A stretch of 64,000 nt of DNA from Atherinomorus stipes (lineage: Eukaryota; Chordata; Actinopteri; Atheriniformes; Atherinidae). Positions 20,452-32,830 of the stretch are shown in pieces. Both the position numbers and the translations under genes were made by a program. The notes under the pieces are model-generated. The model searched no databases. It was not told the origin of the DNA and saw nothing but the letters and a program-made list of their open reading frames with translations. How positions within the stretch are numbered: position 1 is the stretch's first letter; every line of letters begins with the position of its first letter. The stretch spans positions 496,001 through 560,000 of the forward strand of contig JALJCO010013386.1 in assembly GCA_023101725.1 (NCBI GenBank), written 5' to 3'.

Positions 20452-22803
20452 GGCGACGTACCGTGACTGCAGTTGGGTCCCTCTCCTTATTTATGGCTCC
20501 AGACATGCATATAAAGACTTAAAAATTCAGACTTTTATTCAAGTATCTGTTAAGCTTGCCATCCAAACTCTCAACTTACTAATTCATTTAATTTACACTG
20601 CATTGTGTTGATGCAATTTTTTATTTTAGTTTTTTTTTTTTTTATTATTGTTGTTAAAATTCCCATGGGCCAGTGGTTCGTCCTAACTTTATAACTACAA
20701 AAGTTTAACAAAACTGCACTTTTCTTTTCAACTCTTTATATGATGATCCATAAATAAAAATAATACTTTTTTTGACAGAAGCTGTGGACCGTATAAAATC
20801 TGACCCAGAGGTGTGTTTGACCCTAGACTTTAGACATGTCTGCGATCCAGCGAAGGTATCTGTGGTTTTCAGCTGGTATACAGATGTGGCAAAGAAAGTC
20901 AGTATCCAGCATTTAGTAAATCACCTTGACAGAAGTGGAGATGTGTAAACAAGAGAACCAGACAGGTAGTTCGGACAGTAAAGATTTGGATTGTGGAAAA
21001 GAGGCTGCAACTGGATATCAGGGCACTTTCAGGAGCGGGCTGCAGGGTGAAACTGTGCTCCAACTGCTGCTGAAATAACGGTAAACCTAAAACTCTCCTG
21101 TGACAGCCAGCCAGGTTGTTGAGAAGCCCTCGGGGAGAAGTTTTATAGAGTTTGCGGGTTGTTGCTTTGTGGACCACTGACAGGCATGAATCTCCTGTCT
21201 GATGTTATAGACTAGAGCTGTGTTGGGATCTCTGAGAGGGTTGATTGAGACCCTGAGTTATAGCTGTGAAGAACTTTTCTCCTGCAGGCACAGCTTTATG
21301 GGGTTACCAACTGAGCAAAACATACCTGGACACACACTCACACACACTCAAAGATGTATCTAACCTTGAAGGCTTGTGGGGCTCCCCCAGTGATTCGATC
21401 CAAGTGATTAACCTGCTAATTATCTTTCTCGTTTTCCCCACTAAGACACATATACAGTCACACAAACTCGCTATCACCCTCTGTTTGATCCTCACAGTTC
21501 AGTACTTCCTCCTGCTTTTTACACACTCAGCTCTTCCACAACTCACACACACACACACCCTGCCCTTTTGTCCTAATCCTTACATTCCTCTGCACAGAGC
21601 GTAGAATTAATTAGCTCATTTCAAATCAGACCAAGAACCACACAGCTTATTTTAACATCTGTGGCACCAGTCGCTCATTAGATTCACATAACTTGAGTTG
21701 TGTGCTGATTCACTGCTTTAAGAAAAAGAAGAGGATGTTTTAGAGATCATCGTGATGACTATTGGCAAGAGTGGTCAGCGCTGGATGACACTTCTTCATA
21801 GTGACATGGAAAAACAATGCTGTAGGGTTTAGCCTCCACACAACTGCTGTCAACTAAACTCAGAAACAGACAGGGAAAATGATGTGAAAAAGGAAGAAAA
21901 AAGGGGAGAAAGTTTGAGACTGGGTCAACTTTGTACACCCTTGTCAGATGTCATTAGTGTACCAGTTTCCCCACTGTAGCCTCGTTGCCACAAACAGCTC
22001 GTCTGACACACAAAACAATGTACATGGGGCTTATTCGTCCTTGGGCACATCAGAAGGCATGTCAAATAGAAAGTCAAAACATGACAAAAAAATATGTGTT
22101 ACAGGTTGTCAGTGTATTGTAGAGGAATTCTTCACACTTCTCCAAGCCCATAGTATAAAAATAACATGTCTTTGTTGTAACTTGTTCAGAGTATTCACAG
22201 ATAGACTTACAATATATTTCAGTAAGAAGTCAGTCTCGGTCTCAGCACAATCTCACTCTCAGCATGTATAGTATGTCTCATGACATACTATCGCAGCACC
22301 ACATGGCGTCAATTTTACACATTGGGTATTATTCTTTTGTTCCATTTGCCTCGGAGCTGGAAATGATGTCACACTCCAGTTTACCATGTTCCTCTTAGAA
22401 GCTTAAAATCCCGTAAGATTTGGCCAATGTTGTTCTAACTGAGTGGGCCAGCTTTTATTGGTTATACAGGATGATAAGACAGCATTATAATCTACTTTGT
22501 GTGCCTGCCAACACTGCAGCGATATGTTCAGCGATGTGTGTGACTGATTTAATAAGACAATGTGACAGCCGTGCAAATAAGCAGTTTATTACTTCGCCTA
22601 TTACCACTTTTTATGTGCAAGGCATCCATGTTGGATTTTGAGGTCAGATTGGTGAGGTTTCTCAGACTTCCAAGTCAGAATCCAATCTCAGGACTGTTCC
22701 AGGTCATTTTCTTTTAAAGCCAGACTTCTTCACCTTCACTGCCAGGAGAAGCCACTCTGGAAGTGCCAGAGTCACATGCAGGGATGCAATGCCGTAGAAG
22801 GAA
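20452..22803. other. Spacer, nothing recognised
   Basis: Includes a T-run at about 20629-20643 and CA-rich patches near 21325-21350 and 21540-21560. No domain in the frames here. Confidence 0.6.
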
Positions 22804-22930
22804 CAGTGTTTGGATAGTTACTTTAAAAAAGTGATGAGTTACTTGTTACTTCTCTTAATTGTAATAAAATTACTAGTTACTGCTTTTAAAAAGTAACTTC
22901 ACAACTTATTTTACTGTCTTGTTTCAATTT
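22804..22930. repeat. hAT MITE fragment
   Basis: Starts CAGTGTTTGGATAGTTACTTT and continues with 'agtgatgagttacttgttactt' and 'attactagttactgctttt', the repeated 'agttactt' layout of a common teleost hAT family (ends CAGTGTTGGGC-AGTTACTT). The right end is missing. Confidence 0.6.
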
Positions 22931-23007
22931 TCCGTGCAAGTACAGTAACTTCATAGACATATCATCACTTAGCCAGTCTGCCATAGTGTTTATACATTGT
23001 ATCAATA

Positions 23008-23668
23008 ACCACGTTTACATGGAGACTTTCCCCCTTTCAGACTGAAATCATTTTAGGGCAGCTGTTTACATGGAAACTAATTTATTCCAATCTGTACATG
23101 CTCTCACATTTAAGCAGAATAATGTTACATCACGTGATTTAGCAAAGGCTGAGGTGTAAAAACTGATTGTCACAGATATGTTTTTTGCAGGACTTTAATC
23201 AAGCAGCACCTTGATTCTCATGCATCATACTGCAAACAATGGAGAGAAAAAGGTGTAGAGACAGAGTCCGAATTAAAAACTAACTCTCTAGCTGTCCAGG
23301 GAATTCCGTTATTTGCCGGCATCTTCCAACGTGAGGAAGCGTCACTCATTGCACGTTTATGGCAAGTAGGAGCATGTGCTGTACCGCAACCTCACAACTT
23401 CCAGATTCAATGTTTACATGATCACACAATATATTTGGGAAAAGTAATATTCTACCCTTGTGAAACTGAATAAAAATCCTTTCGGTTTGGTACTTTTTAT
23501 TCAAATGAGGCATATACAGTATATGTATCATTTTCGGTCCAGTAGAGCTTTCAAACCAATTGCAATCTGTATATTTGGCTCCATGTGTATACAAAATGGC
23601 AGGTAAAGCCATATGAAAGAACACTATTCCTGTCTGCACAAAGAAATATGCTTCACTGTAAACGCCAC
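23008..23668. mobile_element. Possible MITE with 'cgtttaca' ends
   Basis: The left 'ccacgtttacatggagac' and right 'cactgtaaacgccac' are inverted and similar. A second 'tgtttacatgg' sits just inside the left end. The interior has no recognised coding. Ends are tentative and no target duplication was confirmed. Confidence 0.35.
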
Positions 23669-24340
23669 AACCGGGATAAAAGAGGCTATGATGTGGTCAA
23701 TCAGTAGCAACATTCAAGTGTCATAATACAGGCTTTTGGAAACATAAGGAAAAGCACTACCTTTAGAGAAGAAATATAACAGCTTTTTGGGAATTTCATG
23801 GCCAAAAAACAAAACAATAACAAAACGTTAATGAAAAAACATAAAGATAAGGTCTGGCCACTTTATCCCACAAAACTAAAACAGAAATGCACATAAGCCC
23901 AAAAAACGGTTACATAAAATGCCATTAAATAAAGTAAAAATTCATGTCATCCCTAAAGTATTACTTTCCCCACAGCCCGTTCTCCTCTGCATCCTGGAAA
24001 TATAATTTCCAGTGCTGGTAACGTAGCAAGTCATTCTTTAAACTACAAATGAATTATTGTTTGTTCTGTTATAGACCAAAAAAAGCACCAAACTTGTGGC
24101 AATATGATATGACATTAAATTTATATAGAAATAAATAAACATGAAAATAAATTCATGTAAATGTAAATCTATTAATGTTGAGATGACTAAATAGACAAAG
24201 CTAAAAAAGGATACATAACTGTAGACATGCAAAATAAGGTAGAAATAAATAAATAAATACACTCAAATGAATGTAAAAACATTCATTCATGGCAACTTTA
24301 ATCCTCAAAGAAAGCCTAACTGCCTGTTATAAAACCTTGT
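23669..24340. other. AT-rich spacer
   Basis: No feature recognised; frames here are low-complexity Phe/Tyr-rich. Confidence 0.5.
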
Positions 24341-24369
24341 ATGTTATTATAAAAATAATATTAATATTA

Positions 24370-24371
<2 letters not shown>

Positions 24372-24447
<76 letters not shown>
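24372..24447. repeat. (TA)n microsatellite
   Basis: About 75 bases of uninterrupted TA, inside an AT-only stretch that runs from about 24340 to 24600. Confidence 0.95.
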
Positions 24448-24629
24448 TGTATATACACATGATAATTATATAAATCAAATATATACAAATTATATATATA
24501 TAAATTATACATATTTATAATTATATATAATGTTATTAATTATATATAGATTATATAAATTAAATATCTATAATATGTTATAATAATATTAATATTGCCT
24601 ATTCTGAAACCTTATAAAACCTTAACAAC

Positions 24630-26640
24630 TATGTCTGATTCTCCAGCACCTTTTTAACATCAGCCTGAGACAGAACAGAGTTCCAGTGCTGTGGAAAACA
24701 TCATGTCTTGTTCCAGTGCCTAAAAATCCTCAACCAGCTGAACCAGATGACTACAGACCAGTTGCCCTGACATCTCACATCATGAAAGTCCTGGAAAGAC
24801 TCTTACTGGCTCACCTCAACAAGCAAGTGAACACCTTTCAGGACCCATTACAGTTCGCATATCATCTACCTGCTTGAGAGAGCCCACTCTCATCTGGACC
24901 AGTCAGGCAGCACTTTGAGGGTCATGCTCTTTGATTTTTCAAGTGCCTTTAATGCTATTCAGCCTGCTTTGCTATGTGAGAAGCTCCATAACTTCCAGGT
25001 TGATCCTCCACAACCACCTGGATTTACGACTATCCTAACAAACAGACCACAGTTTGTGAGACTGAAAGGTTGTGTGTCTGAGATGGTGGTCAGCAGCACT
25101 GGAGCACCACAAGGAACTGTACTCTCACCATTCCTCTTCACACTGTAAACCTCAGACTTCCAGTACAACTCTGAGTCCTGTCATCTACAGAAATACTCTG
25201 ATGACTCTGCAGTTGTGGGGTGTATCAGTGATGGACAAAAAGTACAGGGAACTGGTCAATCAGTTTGCGAAATGGTGCGGTAACAATCACCTCATCTTAA
25301 AGGGGAAACTCAGTAACTTTTTTACCTCAATAAATGCTTTTCGGAATCCCCGTGGGGCTAAACAAAGTGTTTACGGAAACGATTCAATGTCCCCCCCTCC
25401 CGCCGGTGCCTCTGGCCTCCGAGCACCTCTGTGCAACTTTGCCTGCGCCGACCCGAGCAGAACTTGCAACAACAGAAACCACTGTACGGTACTCAGGTCC
25501 CCTGTCTACCGAGCTGCTTCCAGCTCTGATTTGAACCAGACTACCGGCGCTAATTCGAAGAAAACATTTCTTTTGCTTCACACCACCTAAACACCGGCTC
25601 CTGGCTCTCATAACCAACTCTTTGCTGGACCAGAGTGATTCACGTAGCTTGCGCTGCTTGGGCGCAGGGTGAAGGATCACTGCTTCAGGCTCAATAATCA
25701 CTTGTCATCTTCGCAAAAAGTAAATAAAAGTTTGTATTCTTACCTGCTACCCGCCAACACCAGAGAACAATATAATCCACGGCATATTTTCCCGCAAATT
25801 GCGGGTAAAACGTCCCATTTCAGAAGATACAGGACTCTGCTTTGAGCAGAGGGAGACGAGGTGCTGCTACCAACGCAGCAAAGTAGCATCAACAAGCTAG
25901 TAAAAGCTTAGAAATATATCCAGGGATCAAAATAGAGGAAAGACAGGTAGAGAAGCCGTCTGTGTGCTGTGGGGGTGTAATGGGGGTTGAACTTTACGAA
26001 CTTTAGTGAAAGAACGCCACTAGGGGGAGCCCCGAGCAGAAGTCACTGAGTTCTGCTTTAAATACCAGCAAGACTAAAGAGATGATTGTTGACTTCAGGA
26101 GGAGCAACAATAAGCAGCATAGTTCTGTCTACATCCTGGAGAGAGGAGGTGGAGGTGGTGGAGAACTATAAATACCTGGAGTTCAGCTGGACGAGAGACT
26201 TGACTGGAAATGCAACACTGACTACATCTACAAGAAAGGTCAGAGCAGACTCTACTTCTTAAGGAAGCTGAGATCATTCAACGTCTGCACCAAGATGTTG
26301 CAGATCTTCTACAAGTCTGTTGTGGAAAGTAAAACTAGCTTTGCAGCATCTGCTGGGGCAGCAGCATCAGAACCAGAGACTTGAAAAAACTAAACAAGCT
26401 GATCAAGAAAGCTGGTTCTGTGCTGGGGATAACTCTGGAGCCGCTGGAGCTGATCGTTCAGAAAAGAATGCTGCACAAGCTGATGAAGATGATGGAGGAT
26501 TCTTCCCATCCTCTTCACAACACGGTGAAGAATCCACAGAGTGTGTTCAGTGGGAGGCTGCGTCAGGTTTGCTGTAGAACAGAGAGATACAGAAATTCAT
26601 TCCTACCAGCAGCCATCACCCTAAAGAACAAAACTATTAT
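24630..26640 (+). pseudogene. LINE reverse transcriptase (Rex1/CR1-like group), interrupted
   Basis: Motifs in order: VLWKTSCLVPVPKNPQP and DDYRPVALTSHIMKVLERLLLAHL (24690-24830); motif A FDFSSAFNAIQPALL (near 24930); motif B SSTGAPQGTVLSPFLF (near 25100); motif C KYSDDSAVVG (near 25190), with Ser where most families have Ala; then NQFAKWCGNNHLIL. The frame is broken at 25297 by a TTAA MITE and resumes at 26062 with NTSKTKEMIVDF, KYL..QLDERLDWKCNTDYI and, in 26381-26640, the C-terminal KKLNKLIKKAGSVLG..LEPLELIVQKRMLHKLMKMMED. Point stops (for example after AYHLPA) and frameshifts show it is dead. The N-terminal endonuclease is missing (5'-truncated). The exact clade is not certain. Confidence 0.8.
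25297..26061. mobile_element. TTAA MITE nested in the LINE
   Basis: Bounded by TTAA at 25297-25300 and 26058-26061. The inside ends AGGGGAAACTCAGTAAC and, read inversely, AGCAGAACTCAGTGACTT are inverted repeats. Joining the flanks at one TTAA restores the LINE frame (..HLIL-NTSK..), which proves both the boundaries and the 4-bp TTAA duplication. The interior is GC-richer than its surroundings and holds 172- and 105-codon frames without a known domain; these are chance frames. Confidence 0.88.
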
Positions 26641-26679
26641 TGTTTATTATTGTTGTATTACCATTTCATATGTTATATT

Positions 26680-26795
26680 GTTAAAAAAAGAAAGAAAAAA
26701 GAAAAAAAGAGTACGAGCTTATTACAATAACAAATTTCCCTTAAGTATTTTTCATTCATTTTCATTCATTTCATTCATTTTCATTTCATTCATGA
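26680..26795. repeat. A-rich tract and (TTTCATTCA)-type repeat
   Basis: An A/G-rich run at about 26682-26710, then 'tttcattcattttcattcatttcattc' at about 26748-26793. The A-rich run may be the degraded end of the LINE just upstream. Confidence 0.75.
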
Positions 26796-28689
26796 ATTGA
26801 TTTCACCGACAAATCCTGCTTTCAAGAACGACCAGGTATGCAGAATTTTAGTGTCGAATTAGTAAATTTTCTTGGCATAGAAGTGATGAATGTAAATATT
26901 AAAAATTATTTCTGTCAATACCAATGGTCCTTACATCCAATGACATTCACTTTTTAAATTCCCAATCCTAGGACTATAGCAGCAGCAACTATACTGAATG
27001 TTTTGTTGGTCATGGAGCTATTGAAAGAACACTGACAAGCTATTGTCTATAATATTTCTATTTAGAATTTACCATTGTCTTTGATTGCACTAATTGGTAT
27101 ATTAATGTTGCTTTTCACTACTCTCTGCTGACAGTAATCTTTTTAGCTGTGTGACTTGGCTTATCTTATCGTATCTTATCTTAAGCTCTAAATAATTCTT
27201 TACTTAGAGTACTCCATGAAACTGTCGTTCATATTGATGACTTCTAATGTGTTTGAAGCTTTATTTTGAGAAGTCACACATGGAACACACATGCTGCATC
27301 TCTGAACTTAAATAAATGTACAAGAAAATGGTGTAACTTGACATGTGTGGTGATAAAATGAGTGTGTGGAGTGATTCTAACCTGCAAGCACATGTTTCTG
27401 TGAAAATGAAATCCAGCATGAATAAGAAATCAAATTTTCCATGCTGCTTTTCATACTTGCACAGTTTCTAGACTGAAGCTGTTTTTTATTTAAGGCTTTT
27501 TTTTCCCCTCTTAGCTCCCCTACTGTGAGTTCCTGTGTTCCCTGATGGTGGCAAGAGTTTCTCTCCAGTCAGTGCATGTGTGTGTCCCTCATGGCAGTTT
27601 GTTAACCAAAGTCATTCTGACAGCATGTGTGACCCCATATTTATACGTACAGTGGCACACACAATTGTTACTGGGTCAACAGTCAGAATATAGATGATGT
27701 GTTTTAGCAACAGAGGCTGGAGATACTCACTGATAAATATGGCTGTATATGTATGTGGCTGGTAATGATGTGTGTGTTGTGCCGCTGTGGGCAATTTGTT
27801 AGTACTAAGTGGTGTTTTGTAAGGAGGGTAATGATGGCCATGATATATTTAGCTATAAAATGTGATGGATTGTCCTAAGCATGGCTGCTTTGTTCGTAGT
27901 GATTTTGTTGCAGTTCAGCTAGTTTTTTTTATACAAACGAATTCAGTTTGGCCATGTGAAATCGCATTGACATGCTAGAAAACATGTAACTTAGTACAGA
28001 AGATACATTTGTAAACAGTTTTAATTGTGCTGCAAGTGAGCTGACAAGTAAAAATCAAAGTAAGAAAGGTGACATTAGGCCTATATCTTTATTTGCAGAT
28101 GATAGTTTATAAAACCAGATTTAAAGAACTGCATGTGATTTGGTCATGATGTGATGATGCAGCAGGAAGGGTGGACCTCCAACAAGGACAAAGAAGCAGA
28201 GTTGGGCCCCTGTGTGCTCCAAACCCGTTTAATCCCTTCATCAATTCATTGGGTACCTGAGAGCCCAACGCTATCAGAAGTCAACACTAAAAAGTTGCAT
28301 ATACTAGGTGCATATACTAAAATATAACAAACTACAAGATAAAACTATAAAAATCTAGGAATCGGTTCGGATAACCTGGAAATCTGAACACAAAACCTAA
28401 GTTTAAATACAAAAGAAGATTACAAATTTACAAATGGATTGACAGTAGACAATGTGAACGGTATTGCAATCCTAATGTAGGAAGTAGTGCAAATATTACA
28501 GTGCAATGACAATGTAAACAACTATAACTGTATAACAACTATGTAAACAACTATAGCATGTAACAGTAAAGTTTGACAATGTAACAGTACAGTGGTCCAG
28601 TACAATGTCTCCAATAAAGTCCTACAGAGATATGTCTACAACCCTCTAAATGACTGTAATTACTAGACAGGAAACAGTTGGACAAATTT
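26796..28689. other. Spacer, nothing recognised
   Basis: AT-rich single-copy-looking sequence. A short 'cttatcttatcgtatcttatctta' run occurs near 27160. Confidence 0.55.
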
Positions 28690-29010
28690 CATCAAAACAA
28701 TGCTGCAGACGCTGATTGCATTAGACACGGAGTCCTAATGCCTTGCTATCCAGCTGTCTGGAGTCCTGCAGCACATCTTTAACCTGAATCTGTTGCAGGA
28801 AAGCATATCAAGGTTGTGGATAACATCTTGTCTAATTCAGAAGGAAAGTCACTCCATCTGGCCCAAAAAAAAACTGTTCTTGTGTCACAAAAATGAAGGG
28901 ACTGGCAAAACTGGTTCTGGCTCACCTTCAAATACTGTTGAAGTTTTTGACTCTCTTTAGTTTATCTACCTCGTGTAGGTGTGGTGCTTTCATCTATTGA
29001 TGTAAGCTTA
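28690..29010 (+). pseudogene. LINE scrap (Rex1/CR1-like group)
   Basis: Degraded translation QLSGVLQHIFNLNLLQESIS corresponds to the 'QLAGVFxDIFNxSL' segment upstream of reverse-transcriptase motif A, followed by a later MKGLAKLVLAHLQ that fits the 'IMKxLERLVLAHL' motif also present in the 24.7-kb LINE. A run of A and small deletions break the link between them. Only about 300 bases remain. Confidence 0.6.
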
Positions 29011-29635
29011 GCTTGATTGCATGGGTACCAGTGTGATCACGCTGTCATGTTATCTCTTTATCACATAGGCATCCATTTGTGCAGAGGGGTAGAGAAGCAT
29101 GACACAAAGCTTCAGTCCAGAAGCCAGAACTAGTGTGTATTTTAACCACAGAGTCATCAGTAAACCTAATTATGTCTTCTAAAATTGCACGCCATCATTG
29201 TCAGCGTGATTGAAGAATCAGCTGACAGCATAGTGACTTCAGTATAATATGTAAATAAAACCAGATGACATCTGTACCACCAGACTTGGCTTATAACAGT
29301 GAGTAATTCCCACAGTCACAATAATTGTGATAAATCATACACATTGATGGTACAGCAAATGTTTTTGCTACTTGCTAAAATACACAATAGAAATTAAATG
29401 TAAAACCTAAATAAAAGTGCTGTACTTTAAAAAACAGAGCAGGGTTTTTTTTTTCCTGTAGGTGTCAGCCAAGGCGAATGCTGGCCGGGCTATAACAAGC
29501 CTATATAGTATAAAGTGCTATATTTATTAGCAAAATTGATGCTGATATTTAGGGTCAGTAGAGTTGGTCACTGTGATTCATTTCTGCACATATGCCTTTA
29601 CAGATAAGTCTTCCAGGTGCTGTTTGCGTGGGTAT
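29011..29635. other. Spacer
   Basis: Nothing recognised beyond a T-run at about 29444-29454. Confidence 0.5.
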
Positions 29636-29692
29636 GTGTGTGTGTGTGTGAGGGCATGTGTGTTTGTAGGTGTGTGTGTGTGTGTGTGTTCT
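29636..29692. repeat. (TG)n imperfect microsatellite
   Basis: Two TG runs separated by 'agggcatgtgtgtttgtagg'. The Cys/Val-rich frame read through it is spurious. Confidence 0.9.
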
Positions 29693-29729
29693 TGTTTTCA
29701 GTTTTCATCCAGTGATTATACATTTGCAA

Positions 29730-30085
29730 TAAACTTCTGGAGTAACGCACGAGGTGGTGTCTGTGTATTTAAATGCCACATGTGTTGGTTACATTTTTGT
29801 ACTTTCTCACCACCTCGATCAGCTGTTTGCTAAAACTATCTCCTCAATGTTGCATCTGCAGAAATACGGAAGTGATAACTCTGCTTCAAGTGTCTGTGTT
29901 AAAGCTGCCTGTCTTAAATGTCCGACCAATCACACAATACTTGTCAGAGGTCTCCAAGAAGAAAGTTCTGCTTGGCCAAGGGGTCAAGAGCAAGCCGCAA
30001 GCCGTCCTCAATCACGTCCATGAGAACAAGAAGAAAGTTTTCACTTCTTGTGGAGTATGTAACAGCCGTTAGCCTTTATATAGCA
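29730..30085. mobile_element. Fragment of the hAT family seen at 34.3 and 53.3 kb
   Basis: Shares 'ctttctcaccacctcgatcagctgtt', 'gcagaaatacggaagtgataactctg' and 'caagtgtctgtgttaa' with the interior of the copy at 53.7 kb. It also carries an inverted version of the 'gagaactttcttcttgttct' block, so it is rearranged. Neither terminus is present. Confidence 0.55.
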
Positions 30086-31205
30086 ATTGGAAGTCAATGC
30101 AATGTCCTAAGAAAGATAACTGTGAAAGCTTGTGTGTTTGTGCCCAGACTAAATACTATCGTGATGTCCACACCTGCAAAAGCCCTCCAGACAACTAAGT
30201 AGACACTCACTGCCACATAGAATACAAGTAAAACCACCTTCATGCTCCCATTCACCATTCTACCCCTCCAGCCCCACCCTGCAGGTCTGCAGGCGTGACC
30301 ATTAACAACCCTCAGTGAGTCACTGTAGGCATACAGGCGGGGAGTGAGGGTGCTATGAGAGACACAGAGAGGAAGAGGGGCCGAGACATTGAAAACTACC
30401 ATGGGAAGAGTGAATTTAAATCAGCCCTCACACACACACACAAACACACACAAATTTGCAGCCAGTGTGTTGCATGAAAACAAGCCGCCTGGCATCCACA
30501 CCCAGGCCATCGCCCAGGTCAGTGGTTGAATTTGTGACGGCAGACATCAGAGATTAGGCCTGGCTGCATGACGACACCCGTAGAGAAGCTGTGTTTTCTC
30601 TGCCAGGAGAGGGAGGGTTTGTGTTAAAGATGATTGCTTGGCTTTATTCATTATTAGACCAACTATCACAAATGCCAAAACACAACATTCATATTTAACA
30701 ACATAAAAGAGTACAAGACCTGGATCTCTCTTTCCTCTCTTGGTGATTTTTGTGACTCTTAGCTGGCTTGGGTGATGGGAGTCTTCCCTTACTCATGACT
30801 CACTGATGAGCCTGTTTTTGACAAGCTGCTTGCCAGCAACATGTCTGGAAAGTCAGTGCAGGGGTATTCCAGGCTTATGGATGCACCATGGAGTCATAAT
30901 TGCAACTTGGCATGTGCTCATGCTTAATAAACGAATCAAACTTTATTTAGGTAAGGAAGTGATATCAGAATACTTATTTGATGGCTCATAGGAATTTCCC
31001 TTTCAGAAGGCTTGTACGACTATGAGGAGGTTAAAGCCCTCTACACCCTTGTTTCCTCTTTCCTTCCTAAAAGCATTCATGGATCTGATTCAATGTACAT
31101 GAATACCAACCCCCTTCTCCTAGAGTATATGTGAAATATGTCTGGAGAAATATCAAGGTGAGATTCTATAACCAGTGGCAATCCCATATCTCCACAGTCT
31201 GGGAC
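30086..31205. other. Spacer
   Basis: CA-rich patch near 30428-30452. No gene or element recognised. Confidence 0.5.
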
Positions 31206-31858
31206 TTAAAGGGGAACTTTGTTTTTTTCAATCTGGACCTATTTTCTAGCATGAAATATGTTAATTTACTCACCCAGATAGTTTTGGTGCAACTTGAATT
31301 CCATCAGGAGATATTTAGATCCACCCCAGATCAGCGATATAATGGCAGCGATTGGGCAACCGCGTCCAGCCTCTAAATAAGGCATTATCTGCCACAAACT
31401 CCTTCATTTCACCAATGTTTTGCTACGAAACTTTAGTCGGATCCCCCTGTGAGATCGAAGCGGCTATTTTGTGGTGATTCATCTGTGTTTACAGACTTTT
31501 TTACTGCGACAGTTTTGATGACGTCACTATTATGCGACAGCATAATAAGTAAACATCTGTAAATAATGACGAATCACCACGAAAAAGCTGCTTTGAGCTC
31601 ACAGGGGGGGTCTGACTAATGTTTCATAGCAAAACATTGGTGAAATGAAGGAGTTTGTGGCAGATAATGGCTTATTTAGAGGCTGCACGCAATTGCCCCA
31701 TCACTGCCACTATATGGCGCATACGCTGATCTCGAGTGGATCTAAATATCTCCCAACGGAATTCAAGTTGCACCAAAACTGTCTGGGTGAGTAAATTAAC
31801 ATTTTTCATGCTAGAAAATAGGTCCAGAATGGAAAAACAAAACAAAGTCCCCCTTTAA
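31206..31858. mobile_element. Palindromic TTAA MITE (family B)
   Basis: TTAA at 31206-31209 and 31855-31858. Left AGGGGAACTTTGTTTT is mirrored by right AAACAAAGTCCCCCT. The arms are complementary over more than 250 bases: 'gttttggtgcaacttgaattcc' against its inverse at about 31760, and 'ctccttcatttcaccaatgttt' against its inverse near 31640. The termini fit the T2/Kolobok pattern as in family A, but the interior is different. Confidence 0.8.
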
Positions 31859-31936
31859 TGCAATCCTCCAAGATGACAACATTTGCCCTCACAGAGAAGG
31901 TTTTATCAGACTACCTCCAGAATTGGGAATGAAGAG

Positions 31937-32166
31937 GATTAAAGCAGTGTTTCTCAATTCTTCAGGACTTCAGTCTTCAGGACCCACTGCCCTGAATGTC
32001 TGATGTTTTCCTACTCCAACACACCTGATTCAGTTGAATAAACTTCCTCATCAAGTTCTTTGCAAGCCATTCATTTGATTGTGAAGGAGTGTGAAAGTAG
32101 GGTTGCCTAGAAGACATGCAGGACAGTGGGTCCTGAAGACTGGAATTGAGAAACACTGCATTTAAG
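31937..32166. mobile_element. Palindromic hAT-like MITE, 214 bp
   Basis: The element at 31945-32158 has ends CAGTGTTTCTCAATTC and gaattgagaaacactg, with arms continuing as 'cagtcttcaggacccactg' on both strands. The flanks gattaaag and catttaag agree at six of eight positions, a decayed 8-bp duplication. The internal 'ccaacacacctgattca' block is shared with the copies at 4.1 and 36.7 kb. Confidence 0.75.
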
Positions 32167-32642
32167 GACTGATCTGGCACTGCTTGGCTAGCCTGTTTAT
32201 GGCAACTGGGGCACCTGTTTGTTAAATGAATTCATCAAGAAATTACCAAAATATCTTGTTTTTTCAAACTTCAATTCAAGAAAAATCACCAAACTAGGGT
32301 CAATAGCGGAATAACCTGTTTGGTATTGGCAGAGAAGATTTGTTTTTCACAGGTGGAACAGACACACTCAGTTCTGCTGCTCATCCCACAAATGCATCTT
32401 TCTTGCTAATGTGTGGAACCATACATACTTTCCAATGATGTCAGATTTATTGCCAAGACGCATTGTTACAACAAATAAATAACCAAATAAACAGAAATTT
32501 CCTTATTTTGGGGGGTAAGTTTGTATAGCCCACATCTTCCTTCCACACTAATGCACGAATGTATATTGTAGTCTGATGACCCCATTATTGCAGCAACTTG
32601 TTTTATGTGTGACATTCAGAACTCCCACAAATTATTGTTCTA

Positions 32643-32830
32643 GGGGCAACCCAGTTGGAGAATGGTTAGAGAGCAGACCTCATGGGTGCAAACGCCCCGA
32701 GCAGTAAGAGCCTGTTTTGATTCCCAGATGGTTAGACTATTCATTACATCATCCCCTCTGTTTTCTTTCCACTATTTTCTGTAATACTCTACTGTCTCTA
32801 TCAATAAATTTCTGAAATACCTAAAAGAAA
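32643..32830 (+). repeat. tRNA-derived SINE
   Basis: A-box-like GGAGAATGGTTAGAGAGC and B-box-like TTTTGATTCCC at about 32714-32725, with 'gcagacctcatgggtgcaa' between them, then a body with 'catcatcccctctgttttc' and a 'ctctatcaataaatttctgaaa' tail. This is a recognisable fish SINE layout. Confidence 0.7.

Noticed and set aside
25072..25701. 172- and 105-codon frames around 25.3-25.7 kb
   Set aside because: They run from LINE sequence into the nested TTAA MITE; no domain and no continuity of function.
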